Shown here: positions 8,862 through 19,761 of the stretch, one piece after another | Position numbering within the stretch: position 1 is the first letter of the stretch | Layout of the letters: each line of letters starts with the position of its first letter | Source of the DNA: Winslowiella toletana | Lineage (GTDB): Bacteria; Pseudomonadota; Gammaproteobacteria; Enterobacterales; Enterobacteriaceae | Length of the DNA: 64,000 nucleotides | Reading direction: 5' to 3' | Assembly (NCBI RefSeq): GCF_017875465.1 | Contig: NZ_JAGGMQ010000001.1 | Location: 2,480,001 to 2,544,000, forward strand | Notes under the pieces: generated by a model | Seen by the model: only the letters and a program-made list of their open reading frames with translations | Databases searched by the model: none | What the model was told of the DNA's origin: nothing | Translations under genes and position numbers: made by a program

Positions 8862-10071
8862 AACGGCTGACAATCTCGTCTATTAACTGTTGGCCAAGGA
8901 GTGACTTATCGCTGAGCGGTAAGACTTTATCTCCCTCCTGCCAAAAAAGGTGAAGAGCATTGGTGTCGCTATTGAAACCCTGCCCGGCTTTTGACACATC
9001 ATTGGCGCAGATTAAATCCAGATTCTTTCGCGCACGTTTTTGTTGGGCGTATTCTTCCACATTCTGGGTTTCAGCGGCAAATCCTACCACATAGGGGCGG
9101 CTATCGGTCATTGCGCCGACGCCTGCCACAATGTCGGGGTTTTTTACCATGGTGAGTGTCACTTCATCACCCTGTTTTTTTATTTTTTCTTCGGCGATGG
9201 TGGCCGCGCGGTAGTCTGCCACGGCTGCGCTGCCAATAAAAATATGCTGGCGAGTAATGTGCTCCATCACCGCTTTTTGCATCTCCAGCGCACTGGTGAC
9301 GTCAATACGCTGTACCCAGGGCGGGGTCGCCAGATTTACCGGACCGGCGATCAGCGTGACACTGGCGCCGCGTGCAGCGGCGGCGGCGGCAATGGCAAAA
9401 CCCATTTTCCCCGAGCTTTGATTGCTGATATAGCGCACCGGATCCAGCGCTTCACGCGTCGGCCCGGCGGTAATCATAATATTAAGATGTTGCAGGTCGT
9501 TGACCGGTGCTGACCATTGCACGGCGTGATCGACAATCGCCAGCGGGTCCAGCATGCGGCCCGGGCCAATATCGCCACAGGCCTGACTGCCGCTATCCGG
9601 CCCCCAGACTAATACGCCGCGATCGGCCAGTACTTGCAGGTTGTGCTGGGTTGGCAGCGCACGATACATCTGCTGATTCATCGCCGGCACGATGGCAACT
9701 GGCGCCGCTGTCGCCAGGCAGATGGTGGTCACCAGATCATTGGCCATCCCGGCGGCAACGCGCGCAATCAGGTCGGCGGTGGCGGGGGCGAGAATCATTA
9801 AGTCCGCCCATTTTCCCAGCTCGATATGGCCCATCGCAGCTTCAGCCGCCGGATCAAGCAGGTCATCATAGACCGGGAAACCGGATACCGCCTGCAGACT
9901 AAGCGGTGTGATAAAGGCCTTCGCCGCTGCGGTCATCACCACCCGCACCTCAGCGCCGCGATCGCGCAAGCGACGTACCAGTTCAGGTGCTTTATACGCT
10001 GCGATACCGCCGCTAACGCCCAGTACGATGTGTTTACCGGTTAATCCCGTCATAGTGTTATCCGTCATCAT
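8839..10071 (-). CDS. coaBC: Bifunctional phosphopantothenoylcysteine decarboxylase/synthetase
   Basis: Carries out two steps of coenzyme A synthesis: ligation of cysteine to 4'-phosphopantothenate (CoaB, C-terminal) and decarboxylation of the product (CoaC, N-terminal, FMN-dependent). In 410 residues the CoaC half shows [11 protein letters not shown] near 18, the catalytic His in [11 protein letters not shown] and PAMNQQMY. The CoaB half shows [18 protein letters not shown] near 200 and AAVADYRAA with KIKK near 290. Starts at 10071 and 10068 are both reasonable and 10053 would also fit. It is divergent from radC and overlaps dut. Confidence 0.96.
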   Translation of the reverse strand: MMTDNTMTGLTGKHIVLGVSGGIAAYKAPELVRRLRDRGAEVRVVMTAAAKAFITPLSLQAVSGFPVYDDLLDPAAEAAMGHIELGKWADLMILAPATADLIARVAAGMANDLVTTICLATAAPVAIVPAMNQQMYRALPTQHNLQVLADRGVLVWGPDSGSQACGDIGPGRMLDPLAIVDHAVQWSAPVNDLQHLNIMITAGPTREALDPVRYISNQSSGKMGFAIAAAAAARGASVTLIAGPVNLATPPWVQRIDVTSALEMQKAVMEHITRQHIFIGSAAVADYRAATIAEEKIKKQGDEVTLTMVKNPDIVAGVGAMTDSRPYVVGFAAETQNVEEYAQQKRARKNLDLICANDVSKAGQGFNSDTNALHLFWQEGDKVLPLSDKSLLGQQLIDEIVSRYDEKNRR

Positions 10072-10246
10072 TACCCTAGCCAGACGCGCTGATTGGCGTC
10101 ACGATTTGCGTATTTTATCACACTCCGCACAGGTAACCCTTTAGCATACTGCCACCTTTGCGAGACACCTCGAAAACTGACAATTCGCCCCTACTCACAT
10201 GGCGCCGTGGAAGGCATGCTGACCTTTTATCAGGGAGAGGTGAGAT

Positions 10247-10915
10247 ATGGAAGCGTCATGGCAGCAATTGATGCCGCGAGAGAAGTTACGGAAGATGGGG
10301 GCAGAAGCGCTAACGGATGCGGAGCTGTTGGCGATCTTCTTGCGTACCGGTTCCATCGGGCAACCGGTAATGGCTGTGGCCAGTCAGCTGCTGCAGCATT
10401 TTGGTTCGTTATATCAGGTTATGACTGCCGATAAACAGGCGATGTCGCAGGTGAAAGGGGTAGGTGAGGTTAAATTAGTGCAACTGCATGCGGTGGCTGA
10501 ACTGGGACGACGTTTTTTTGGCGCAAAGATGGCGCGCGAAGATGTGCTGGCGAACCCGGAGGTCACCCATCAATATCTGTTAGGGATGCTGTCGCATCAG
10601 GAGCGGGAAATTTTTATGGTTATTTTCCTTGATAACCAGCATCGGGTGATGGCGTCGCGCGAGATGTTTGCCGGGAGTATTAACAGTGTTGAAGTACACC
10701 CACGGGAAATTGTGCGCGAAGCGTTAAAAATCAATGCGGCGGCGCTGATTCTGGCGCACAATCACCCCTCCGGGATACCGGAGCCTAGCGCCGCCGATCG
10801 CGATATCACCCAACAGATAATCAACGCCGGCTTATTATTGAATATCAGGATATTAGATCATCTGGTGGTCGGCCATGGTCAGTATGTCTCCTTCGCCGAA
10901 CGGGGTTGGTTGTAA
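10247..10915 (+). CDS. radC: RadC/JAB1-type MPN domain protein
   Basis: A 222-residue protein with an N-terminal helix-hairpin-helix region ([12 protein letters not shown] near 70-81) and a C-terminal MPN metalloprotease-like domain. The JAMM motif is complete: an upstream glutamate, then [17 protein letters not shown] near 170-186. E. coli RadC was once linked to DNA repair, but that is no longer supported and its function is unclear. The ATG at 10247 has a GAGAGG ribosome site. It is divergent from coaBC across 175 bp that presumably hold both promoters. Confidence 0.93.
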   Translation: MEASWQQLMPREKLRKMGAEALTDAELLAIFLRTGSIGQPVMAVASQLLQHFGSLYQVMTADKQAMSQVKGVGEVKLVQLHAVAELGRRFFGAKMAREDVLANPEVTHQYLLGMLSHQEREIFMVIFLDNQHRVMASREMFAGSINSVEVHPREIVREALKINAAALILAHNHPSGIPEPSAADRDITQQIINAGLLLNIRILDHLVVGHGQYVSFAERGWL

Positions 10916-11025
10916 ACTGCACAATAACTTACATCAGATGGCCCGGATTGCGCTTTTTATCAGCGGATTTCTGACCAGGTGCGGCTATTTTGCGCGATCC
11001 GCCGGGATCTTTATCTGTTCGGGAC

Positions 11026-11054
11026 TTGAGCAGCGGCGCTACAGGGCGTATACT
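11026..11054 (+). promoter_or_regulatory. rpmB-rpmG promoter
   Basis: TTGAGC (11026-11031) and TATACT (11049-11054) are separated by exactly 17 bp, a strong sigma-70 promoter. It lies about 150 bp before rpmB, leaving a long leader. The whole 286-bp interval 10916-11201 holds no gene; the leader between 11060 and 11190 is GC-rich and could fold, but I assign it no function. Confidence 0.8.
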
Positions 11055-11141
11055 ACGCCACCTTTGAGAATCTCGGGTTTGGCGTTTGGGCCTGCTAAGC
11101 GGGTTTACATAAGAACTCGCCTGGATGGGCTAAGAGCCTGA

Positions 11142-11438
<297 letters not shown>

Positions 11439-11446
11439 GGAACTGA

Positions 11447-11617
<171 letters not shown>

Positions 11618-11635
11618 TTAATTTGGCGACTTAAG

Positions 11636-11662
11636 AAAAACCCGGCTTCGGCCGGGTTTTTT
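11636..11662 (+). terminator. rpmB-rpmG terminator
   Basis: CCCGGC and GCCGGG pair around the stable TTCG loop, with five A before and six T after (11657-11662). It lies 19 bp past the rpmG stop. Confidence 0.95.
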
Positions 11663-11700
11663 GTTTTATAAGATAAAACAACACAACCCAAGGAGTTGGC

Positions 11701-12510
11701 ATGCCTGAGTTACCTGAGGTCGAAACCAGTCGGCGCGGAATCGAGCCGCATCTGGTCGGTGAAACCATTTTGCATGCAGTGGTACGTAACAGCCGCTTGC
11801 GCTGGCCGGTATCACAGGAAATTCATGCACTGAGCGATCAGCCGGTATTAAGCGTACAGCGCCGGGCCAAATACTTACTGCTGGAGTTGCCGACTGGCTG
11901 GATTATTATTCACCTCGGTATGTCTGGCAGCCTGCGCGTATTGCCGGAAGATATTCCTGCCGCTAAACACGATCATGTCGATTTGGTGATGAGCAACGGT
12001 AAAGTGCTGCGCTATACCGACCCGCGCCGATTTGGCGCATGGTTGTGGAGTGTCGATCCACAGGCCAGCAATGTGCTGGCGCATTTAGGTCCGGAGCCGC
12101 TGAGTGAAGAGTTTAGCGGTGACTGGCTGTTTACCAAGTCACGCGCGAAACGTACGGCGATCAAACCCTGGCTGATGGATAATAAGCTGGTGGTGGGCGT
12201 TGGCAATATCTACGCCAGCGAGTCGCTGTTTGCGGCGGGGATCCTGCCCGATCGTCCGGCAATGTCACTGACGCAGCCCGAAGCGGCGCTGCTGGTCGCC
12301 ACCATTAAGGCGGTGCTGTTACGCTCAATTGAACAGGGCGGCACCACGCTGCGTGATTTTCTGCAAACGGATGGTAAACCGGGGTATTTTGCGCAGGAGT
12401 TGCAGGTCTATGGTCGCGCCGGTGAAGCGTGCCGGGTATGCGGCGCCTTAATTGAGAAAGCCATCCATGGTCAGCGCAGTACCTTTTTCTGCCGCGGTTG
12501 TCAGAAGTAG
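11701..12510 (+). CDS. mutM: Formamidopyrimidine-DNA glycosylase
   Basis: A bifunctional glycosylase/AP lyase that removes 8-oxoguanine and ring-opened purines. The 269-residue protein begins MPELPEVE, with Pro2 and Glu3 as the catalytic pair after removal of Met. A helix-two-turn-helix region is near [12 protein letters not shown] (about 165-176), and a C-terminal zinc finger has two Cys pairs (CRVCG near 244 and CRGC near the end). An AGGAGTT ribosome site precedes the ATG. As in E. coli it sits downstream of rpmG and converges on coaD. Confidence 0.97.
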   Translation: MPELPEVETSRRGIEPHLVGETILHAVVRNSRLRWPVSQEIHALSDQPVLSVQRRAKYLLLELPTGWIIIHLGMSGSLRVLPEDIPAAKHDHVDLVMSNGKVLRYTDPRRFGAWLWSVDPQASNVLAHLGPEPLSEEFSGDWLFTKSRAKRTAIKPWLMDNKLVVGVGNIYASESLFAAGILPDRPAMSLTQPEAALLVATIKAVLLRSIEQGGTTLRDFLQTDGKPGYFAQELQVYGRAGEACRVCGALIEKAIHGQRSTFFCRGCQK

Positions 12511-12533
12511 GGGAGCCGTTATCGGCTCCCGTT

Positions 12534-12535
<2 letters not shown>
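12511..12535 (+). terminator. Terminator between mutM and coaD
   Basis: GGGAGCCG and CGGCTCCC pair around TTAT directly after the mutM stop, followed by GTTTT. The arms are identical to a hairpin at 53927-53946, so it is also one copy of a repeated element. It overlaps the first bases of the coaD stop codon. Confidence 0.75.
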
Positions 12536-13783
<1,248 letters not shown>

Positions 13784-15058
13784 TTAGTGATTCCGTGGTG
13801 GCAAATGGGGTTCGAGTAACTGTAGCAGACGCTGAAGGGCGCCCTGATTCTGATGCAGCACTTCTACCGCGTGACGGCCATAATAGCGGCGATAGTCGTC
13901 ATCGGTAAGCAGGTTGCCGATCTCTTTATCCAGTGAATCCGCATCGGTTACGGTAATCAGGCCATCTGCCTGCTGGAGTTTGCTACAGATATCTTTGAAA
14001 TTGAAGGTGTGCGGACCCATCAATACCGGAATGGCGTGCGCAGCCGGTTCCAGCGGGTTGTGACCGCCGCGTTCCACCAGGCTGCCGCCGACAAAAGCCA
14101 GGTCGGCAATGCCGTACAGCAGCATCAGTTCACCCATGGTATCGCCAATCACTACCTGGGTGCTGCCGGAAGGAATTTCACCACTGCTGCGCAGGATATA
14201 GCTGAAGTTGCCTTTTTGCGTCATATCGCGTGCGTCGGCAAAACGTTCCGGATGGCGCGGCACCAGAATCAACAGCAGATTGGGGAAACGCTCCAGTAAT
14301 TTGCGATGGGCGGCCAGAATAATGCTCTCTTCGCCTTCGTGGGTGCTGGTGGCAATCCACACCGGACGTCTTGGCGCCCACTGGCTGCGCAGGGTGATGG
14401 CGCGCGCCGCCAGCTCTGGCGTCACCGAAATATCAAATTTCAGGCTGCCGGTCACCGTCAGGTGCGAACGCTTTAACCCAAGAGAGACAAAACGCTCACC
14501 ATCTTCCTGATTCTGCGCGGCAATCAACGTAATGCGCTGCAGTAACTGGCGCATAAATTTACCCAGCTTCTTATAACCCGCGGCGGAACGTTCTGAAAGG
14601 CGCGCATTGGCAATCACCAGCGGGATCTTACGGTCGTGCAGCGCTTTGATAATATTTGGCCACAGCTCGGTTTCCATAATAATCACCAGCTTGGGGCGGG
14701 TGGTATCGAGGAAGCGATGGATCGCGCCGGGCAGGTCATAAGGCAGATAAACGTGATGGACGTCTTTCCCGAAGGCGGATTGCGCGCGTTCTGAACCGGT
14801 TGGCGTCATGGTGGTGACGGTAATCGGCAGCGTTGGGTAGCGATGGCGCAGCGCACGTACCAGCGGCACGGCAGCAAGGGTTTCACCCACCGATACCGAG
14901 TGCAGCAAAATACCGTCCGGCTTTACCTTTCCTTCACAAAAACCATAGCGTTCGGCCCATCTTTTACGATAGGCAGGCGCTTTCCGGCCGCGCAACCAGA
15001 GGCGCAGCCAAATCAGCGGCTGAATGAGATAGAGCAGAACGGTGTAAATTGTCGTCAT
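13784..15058 (-). CDS. waaA: Kdo transferase
   Basis: Transfers Kdo residues from CMP-Kdo to the lipid A precursor, an essential step joining lipid A and core, at the cytoplasmic face of the inner membrane. The 424-residue protein has an N-terminal membrane anchor (residues 3-21) and HSVSVGETLAAVPLV at about 53-67, with the expected catalytic Glu at 59. ETELWPN lies near 130, and a C-terminal GT-B half contains GGSLVERGGHNPLEPAAH near 315-332. It is the first gene of the waaA-waaE-coaD unit. Confidence 0.97.
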   Translation of the reverse strand: MTTIYTVLLYLIQPLIWLRLWLRGRKAPAYRKRWAERYGFCEGKVKPDGILLHSVSVGETLAAVPLVRALRHRYPTLPITVTTMTPTGSERAQSAFGKDVHHVYLPYDLPGAIHRFLDTTRPKLVIIMETELWPNIIKALHDRKIPLVIANARLSERSAAGYKKLGKFMRQLLQRITLIAAQNQEDGERFVSLGLKRSHLTVTGSLKFDISVTPELAARAITLRSQWAPRRPVWIATSTHEGEESIILAAHRKLLERFPNLLLILVPRHPERFADARDMTQKGNFSYILRSSGEIPSGSTQVVIGDTMGELMLLYGIADLAFVGGSLVERGGHNPLEPAAHAIPVLMGPHTFNFKDICSKLQQADGLITVTDADSLDKEIGNLLTDDDYRRYYGRHAVEVLHQNQGALQRLLQLLEPHLPPRNH

Positions 15059-15321
15059 CGCATTGCTTTTCAGGTGAATAGAGACTTACGTCCAGAGAGA
15101 GCCGCAAAAAGAGAAATAATGCAGCATGTTAGCAGATAAGTGCGTCTCCCTCACACTACTTCATAATCGGTGGCTGGCGGCTCACATGTGATTCTGGCAT
15201 TTTGGGGTTGTGGTGTGTGCATTCCCTGTTCTCACCGCGCGCCAGGATAATATTGGCGATCTGGTTTGCCCGACACCATTAACTGAGGGCATCGAGGATG
15301 TCAGTCAGGGGCCGACCCGGC
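15059..15321. other. Intergenic gap between waaA and the wabH-like gene
   Basis: A 263-bp interval upstream of waaA and downstream of the GT4 gene, both on the minus strand. It should hold the waaA promoter. I found no gene, clear promoter hexamers, strong terminator or JUMPstart element in it. Confidence 0.5.
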
Positions 15322-16419
15322 TTAATCCTTAAGTGACAGGTATTGCTGGCAGATAGGCTGCAGGTCGTAGCTCATTAGCTGCTGGTGATCGATCGCTGGC
15401 GGCGACTGCCAGACCTGCGCCATCTTCTCCGCCAGCGACTGGTTTTTCAGATCTGCCAGTACATTGCTCATACCTGCCCGCTGCAGAATTTCAGCTGGCC
15501 CTCCCGGGCAACGCGTGCTGACCACTGGTGTACCGCAGAGCAATGCTTCCACCAGTACATTGCCAAAACCTTCACTGTCCGAGCTGAGCACCAGCATCGC
15601 CGCATGTTTGATCAGTGGATAAGGATTGGCCTGAAAACCAGCGAAAATTACCCGATCGGCGATGCCCAGCTTTTCCGCCAGCTGTCTGATGCCGGCAATA
15701 TAGTGCTGATCACCCGTACCGACCAGCAGCAGCCTGGCCTGAATACCTGACTTTGCATAGGCCCTGAGCAGGCGATCATGCCGTTTGTGCGGGTGAAAGC
15801 GGCCAACATGGATCAAATACGGTTCATCCGGAAGGGTAAAAGGTTCAGCGGCCTGAGAGAGAATCGCATTGATATCAAATGGATTATTAATCACCGCCAG
15901 ACGGCGCGGAGAGACTGGCAGGTTTTGTGTCAGATCGTCAGCCACGGCTTGTGATACAGCAACGATATTTTTCCCCTGATAAACATGGCCAATCTTGCGT
16001 TGTTTCAGCCAGCGATCAAGACCGCGACGGTGCCCCAGATACGAGGTGGAGAGAATACCGTGAATGCAGAACCACAGTTTTTCCACTGGCAGCGTTTTGC
16101 AGCGCGCCACAATGCGGTCGGTTTTGTGCAGATGTGAAAAAATTAAATCAAAATCCCCGGACTGTTGCTCACTGGCAATGATGGCTTGTTCCAGCGCGGC
16201 AGCGCGACGGCTCAGTTCGGTGAGTTTACGCCACGGGGTCCTGCTGTGGCTTTCCACTACCTGATAATCAATGCCGTCAGGCAGCGCGTAGTGACAGACG
16301 TTACGCAGCGAAAACAGGCTGACCTGATGTCCCATTTGTTGCATTCCTTCGCACAGCGTCAGAACGACTTTCTCCGCGCCGCCACCGGGCAATCCATCGA
16401 TAATCATCAGTATACGCAT
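15322..16419 (-). CDS. GT4 glycosyltransferase, WabH-like
   Basis: A GT-B, family 4 glycosyltransferase of 365 residues. The N-terminal acceptor domain starts MRILMIIDGLPGGGAEKV. The donor domain contains YLIHVGRFHPHKRHDRLL near 210-227 and the retaining EX7E-type signature SDSEGFGNVLVEALLCGTPVV near 285. In Klebsiella and Serratia the last gene of the wabG-type core operon is wabH, which adds GlcNAc to the galacturonic acid of the outer core. Position and family agree with that role, but I could not align it, so no symbol is given. It is third in the waaQ-wabG-wabH-like operon, 3 bp after the previous gene. Confidence 0.8.
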   Translation of the reverse strand: MRILMIIDGLPGGGAEKVVLTLCEGMQQMGHQVSLFSLRNVCHYALPDGIDYQVVESHSRTPWRKLTELSRRAAALEQAIIASEQQSGDFDLIFSHLHKTDRIVARCKTLPVEKLWFCIHGILSTSYLGHRRGLDRWLKQRKIGHVYQGKNIVAVSQAVADDLTQNLPVSPRRLAVINNPFDINAILSQAAEPFTLPDEPYLIHVGRFHPHKRHDRLLRAYAKSGIQARLLLVGTGDQHYIAGIRQLAEKLGIADRVIFAGFQANPYPLIKHAAMLVLSSDSEGFGNVLVEALLCGTPVVSTRCPGGPAEILQRAGMSNVLADLKNQSLAEKMAQVWQSPPAIDHQQLMSYDLQPICQQYLSLKD

Positions 16420-16422
16420 CGG

Positions 16423-17550
16423 TTATTCCAGAATCTGTTGATAAAGAGCAATCAGCTGCTGTGATAAACGTTGGGGTGAGGAACCCATTACGCGTTCACG
16501 GGCATGGCCTGCCATACTGCTGCCGATAGCGTGCTCAGGGAGCGCCATCACTGCATCACGCAGGGCAGCAATATCCAGCGCATCACAAACATAGCCGTTT
16601 TCCCCTGGGCGAATAAACTCACTGCCGCCGCAGGTGGTGGAAGTTATTACTGGCAAACCGCAGGCCATTGCTTCAAGGATCACATTGGGAAACGGATCGT
16701 AAAGCGTTGGGAGTAACAGGCCATCTGCCACCTGATACCATGGGCGCGTATCTGACTGCATTCCGGCAAAAAATACACGGTCACTGCACCCCAGCTCAGT
16801 CGCCAGCGCCCGATACTGTTTTTCCGCTTTATCCTTGCCAACCACGACCAGATAGCGATTGGTGTCTGCGATGGCGCGAATCGCTGCGGCCAGACCTTTA
16901 CGTTCAAACCCGGAACCGACATAGATTAGCAGAGTGGCATTGGACGGCAGGCCCAGTTTTTGTCGCAGCAGCAGGCGATCCGCCTCATCTGCCGGAATAA
17001 ACTGGGTGGTATTGATGGCATTGTAGATAACGTGGATTTTATCGCTGGCAACGCCAAAGCGCTCAATAATTTCCTGCTTTACCATCTGCGCATTACAGAT
17101 CACCGCCTTCAGTTCTGGCGCCTGATACATCGCACGTTCGGCCCCCATCACATAACGATGGTAGCGATTGTTCATCAGCAATTTCTGTCGCCATGTGGGC
17201 AGCAGGCGGGAACGCAATTCGAGCCAGCGCTGGTGTACACCATCCCCTGCACGGTAGATATCACAGCCGGCAATACGCTCATGGCTCTGCACAATATCAA
17301 AATTTTCCCGTTGCCAGAGTGTCCGGGCCGCATTGGCAAAGCCTCGTTCGCGGCTGATGCGCCCCCATTTAACCGGATCGCAAAGATGGAGATGCCAGTT
17401 GGCCTGACGTTCTCCCTGCCATTGACGTGTGATGACGTTGAGATCCATCGCTTGCTGATCCAGCGCCTCAAGGGCACGGGAGATAAAGCGTTCGGCTCCA
17501 CCGTCCGGGCGATATTTCTGACGAACGATCGCCAGCCGAATGGGTTTCAT
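16423..17550 (-). CDS. GT4 glycosyltransferase, WabG/WaaG type
   Basis: A 375-residue GT-B glycosyltransferase adding the first outer-core sugar. It begins with the pattern RLAIVRQKYRPDGGAERFISRALEAL shared by WabG and WaaG, and has LIYVGSGFERKGL near 204 and the donor-site stretch YDPFPNVILEAMACGLPV near 280-297. In Klebsiella WabG adds galacturonic acid to heptose II; in E. coli WaaG adds glucose. The WaaE and WabH-like neighbours favour WabG, but donor specificity cannot be read from the sequence. The start overlaps the waaQ stop by 4 bp (ATGA), so the genes are coupled. Confidence 0.85.
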   Translation of the reverse strand: MKPIRLAIVRQKYRPDGGAERFISRALEALDQQAMDLNVITRQWQGERQANWHLHLCDPVKWGRISRERGFANAARTLWQRENFDIVQSHERIAGCDIYRAGDGVHQRWLELRSRLLPTWRQKLLMNNRYHRYVMGAERAMYQAPELKAVICNAQMVKQEIIERFGVASDKIHVIYNAINTTQFIPADEADRLLLRQKLGLPSNATLLIYVGSGFERKGLAAAIRAIADTNRYLVVVGKDKAEKQYRALATELGCSDRVFFAGMQSDTRPWYQVADGLLLPTLYDPFPNVILEAMACGLPVITSTTCGGSEFIRPGENGYVCDALDIAALRDAVMALPEHAIGSSMAGHARERVMGSSPQRLSQQLIALYQQILE

Positions 17551-18620
17551 GCTAATAGCCTCCGGGCAACTGACAGCACATGTTCTACCGGGATCGCATC
17601 CAGATAGCGTTCTGCGGTTTTGGTATCGACGGCATCCGGGTCTGGCAATGGCGCAAAATCACCGGCCCAGATCACCTCACCCTTGACTTGCCAGGGGCGC
17701 CAGAACACCAGTTTTGATGGCCCAAACAGGGCGACACAAGGCGTTTGTAATGCAGCGGCCATATGCATCGGCACGGAATCGACGCCAATAAACAGTTCTG
17801 CCTTATCGATCAGCGCTGCCAGCTGCGTCAGTGTCAGCTGGCCCGCCAGGGAAATAACATTCTCGCGTGAGGAGAGATGGGCGGTGATCTTATCAATCAT
17901 CGCGAGTTCTTTGCCATCAGGCCCTGATGTCAGCACAATGGAATGTCCGTCATCATGCAGAGCCTGTAGCACAGCGGCAAATTTCTCTTCGCTCCAGCAT
18001 TTGAAAAACCAGCGTGAGGTCGGCTGCACCACAATGTATCTCGTCACGCCATTCAGCAGCTGCTGTACTGTAAGGCGATCGCTTTCTGCATAGTGCATAC
18101 CAACAGTGCAATCGATCGCGGGCAGTCCAAGCGGCGCCAGCAGCGACAGATTTTGCTCAACGGTATGCAGACTCTGATGATTACCGGTAGGGACTAAATG
18201 CGTGTAACAGTGCTGCCAGAGTAAGCCACGGCGTTTGGGGAAATCGAAGCCCAGTCTTACCGGTGCAGCGGTAAAGCGCGTGATCATCGCGCTACGCCAC
18301 TGGTCGGCCAGATTGACGACAATATCGTAATGCTGTTTTCGCAGGGTTTTCAGTAAACGCCACTCCTGACCAAGCTGATAGCGTACGCCCTGTTTTTTCC
18401 AGCGCCGATCGATAGCATAGATCTGGTTGATATCCGGGTGGCAGGCGAGCATGGCGCGCGTTTCTTCATAAAGTAAGACATCAATTTTGGCTGCTGGCCA
18501 GGCCGCCTTTAGCGAGCGGATTACCGGCGTGGTGAGTAGCATATCGCCATGATGACGAAACTTGATTACCAGAATACGCGTAATCTGGTGGGGAGAAAGC
18601 GGCAGGTTCGGACGTTTCAT
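17547..18620 (-). CDS. waaQ: LPS core heptosyltransferase III
   Basis: A family 9 (GT9) heptosyltransferase of 357 residues that adds the branch heptose III to heptose II of the inner core. It has the N-terminal RILVIKFRHHGDMLLTTPVI at about 15-34, the WaaQ-specific block VVQPTSRWFFKCWSEEKFAAV near 197-217 and the GT9 nucleotide-binding signature LFIGVDSVPMHMAAAL near 272. It is the first gene of the waaQ-wabG-wabH-like operon, which is transcribed toward waaA. Confidence 0.92.
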   Translation of the reverse strand: MKRPNLPLSPHQITRILVIKFRHHGDMLLTTPVIRSLKAAWPAAKIDVLLYEETRAMLACHPDINQIYAIDRRWKKQGVRYQLGQEWRLLKTLRKQHYDIVVNLADQWRSAMITRFTAAPVRLGFDFPKRRGLLWQHCYTHLVPTGNHQSLHTVEQNLSLLAPLGLPAIDCTVGMHYAESDRLTVQQLLNGVTRYIVVQPTSRWFFKCWSEEKFAAVLQALHDDGHSIVLTSGPDGKELAMIDKITAHLSSRENVISLAGQLTLTQLAALIDKAELFIGVDSVPMHMAAALQTPCVALFGPSKLVFWRPWQVKGEVIWAGDFAPLPDPDAVDTKTAERYLDAIPVEHVLSVARRLLA

Positions 18621-18786
18621 GCTATATCGCTATCACTGTACAATAATCCAGTCGATGATTCTAAAGCAGACACAGGGGCGTGGCTAGCGCAGCCTCCGCT
18701 GTCCCGTTAGGTGACTGAATAACTTTGCGCATTCATCATCCGCTACGTAACATAGCGACCAGGTAAATTTTACGGCAGGAAAGAAA

Positions 18787-19761
18787 ATGGGTAAGCCCGC
18801 GTTTATCATCACCATCGATACCGAAGGCGATAACCTTTGGCAAAATCACGATCGTATCGCGACCGAAAATAGCCGGTTTTTGCCACGATTTCAGCAGCTA
18901 TGTGAAAAATACGCCTTCAGGCCCACCTGGCTGACCAACTACGAGATGGCGGTCGATCCTGAGTACGTGGAGTTTGCCCGAGATATCATCGCTCGCGATA
19001 GTGGTGAGATTGGCATGCATCTGCATGCATGGAACAGCCCGCCCCTGTTTGACTTAACCGGTGACGACTGGCGGCATAAACCTTATCTGATTGAGTATCC
19101 TGAGGCTAATATCAGGGATAAGGTCAGCTATATAACCCGGCTGCTGGAAGATACCCTACAGGTGAAAATGCGCAGTCACCGTGCCGGGCGCTGGGCATTT
19201 AATGAATATTATGCGCAGTTGCTCATTGAGCTGGGTTATCAGGTTGACTGTTCAGTAACGCCACGTGTTAACTGGCAGTTTTCACCGGGTGCGCCGCAGG
19301 GCCATGGCGGTACTAATTATCAGCATTTCCCGGACAGGGCCTATTTTATTGATCCACAGGATATTTCCAGACCCGGCAACTCATCGCTGCTGGAAGTGCC
19401 GATGAGCATTCAATATAAACATGCGCCATTAATGAATTATGTTAAAACCGCTTATGACCGTCTGCGCGGGAAGCAGCGTAGCCCGTCGGTACACTGGTTG
19501 CGCCCGATGGGCGGCAATGTGGAAAAGATGATCAAGGTTGTTGAAAAGACGCTGGCTGGCGGCAGCGATTATGTCGAATTTATGCTGCACTCATCTGAAT
19601 TTATGCCCGGCGGTAGTCCTACGTTTAAGACCGCAGCAGATATCGACGCATTGTATGACGATCTGACGCAGCTATTTGATTATCTGCACAGCCGTACTCA
19701 CGGCATGACTCTGGCAGAGTATTATCAGCAAACGATGAGCGATAGCAATGAAGGAAAATAA
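18787..19761 (+). CDS. Polysaccharide deacetylase-like LPS core protein
   Basis: A 324-residue protein resembling the NodB-type carbohydrate esterase fold: a TIDTEGDN acidic metal motif at 9-16, EIGMHLHAWNSPP near 75-87 for metal binding, RAGRWAF near 135 and FMLHSSEFMPG near 276. No signal peptide is seen, so a cytoplasmic or membrane-associated place is likely. Some enterobacterial core loci carry deacetylases, such as WabN, which turns core GlcNAc into GlcN after WabH acts; WalW is another core-locus deacetylase. Either name could apply; the beside-WabH context favours GlcNAc deacetylation. It is oppositely oriented to the waaQ operon and overlaps the next gene by 14 bp. Confidence 0.8.
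   Translation: MGKPAFIITIDTEGDNLWQNHDRIATENSRFLPRFQQLCEKYAFRPTWLTNYEMAVDPEYVEFARDIIARDSGEIGMHLHAWNSPPLFDLTGDDWRHKPYLIEYPEANIRDKVSYITRLLEDTLQVKMRSHRAGRWAFNEYYAQLLIELGYQVDCSVTPRVNWQFSPGAPQGHGGTNYQHFPDRAYFIDPQDISRPGNSSLLEVPMSIQYKHAPLMNYVKTAYDRLRGKQRSPSVHWLRPMGGNVEKMIKVVEKTLAGGSDYVEFMLHSSEFMPGGSPTFKTAADIDALYDDLTQLFDYLHSRTHGMTLAEYYQQTMSDSNEGK

Noticed and set aside
15259..15321. Possible gene-end scrap (frame ending LTDILDALS) downstream of the wabH-like gene
   Set aside because: Only about 20 codons, no start and no family match; indistinguishable from chance.
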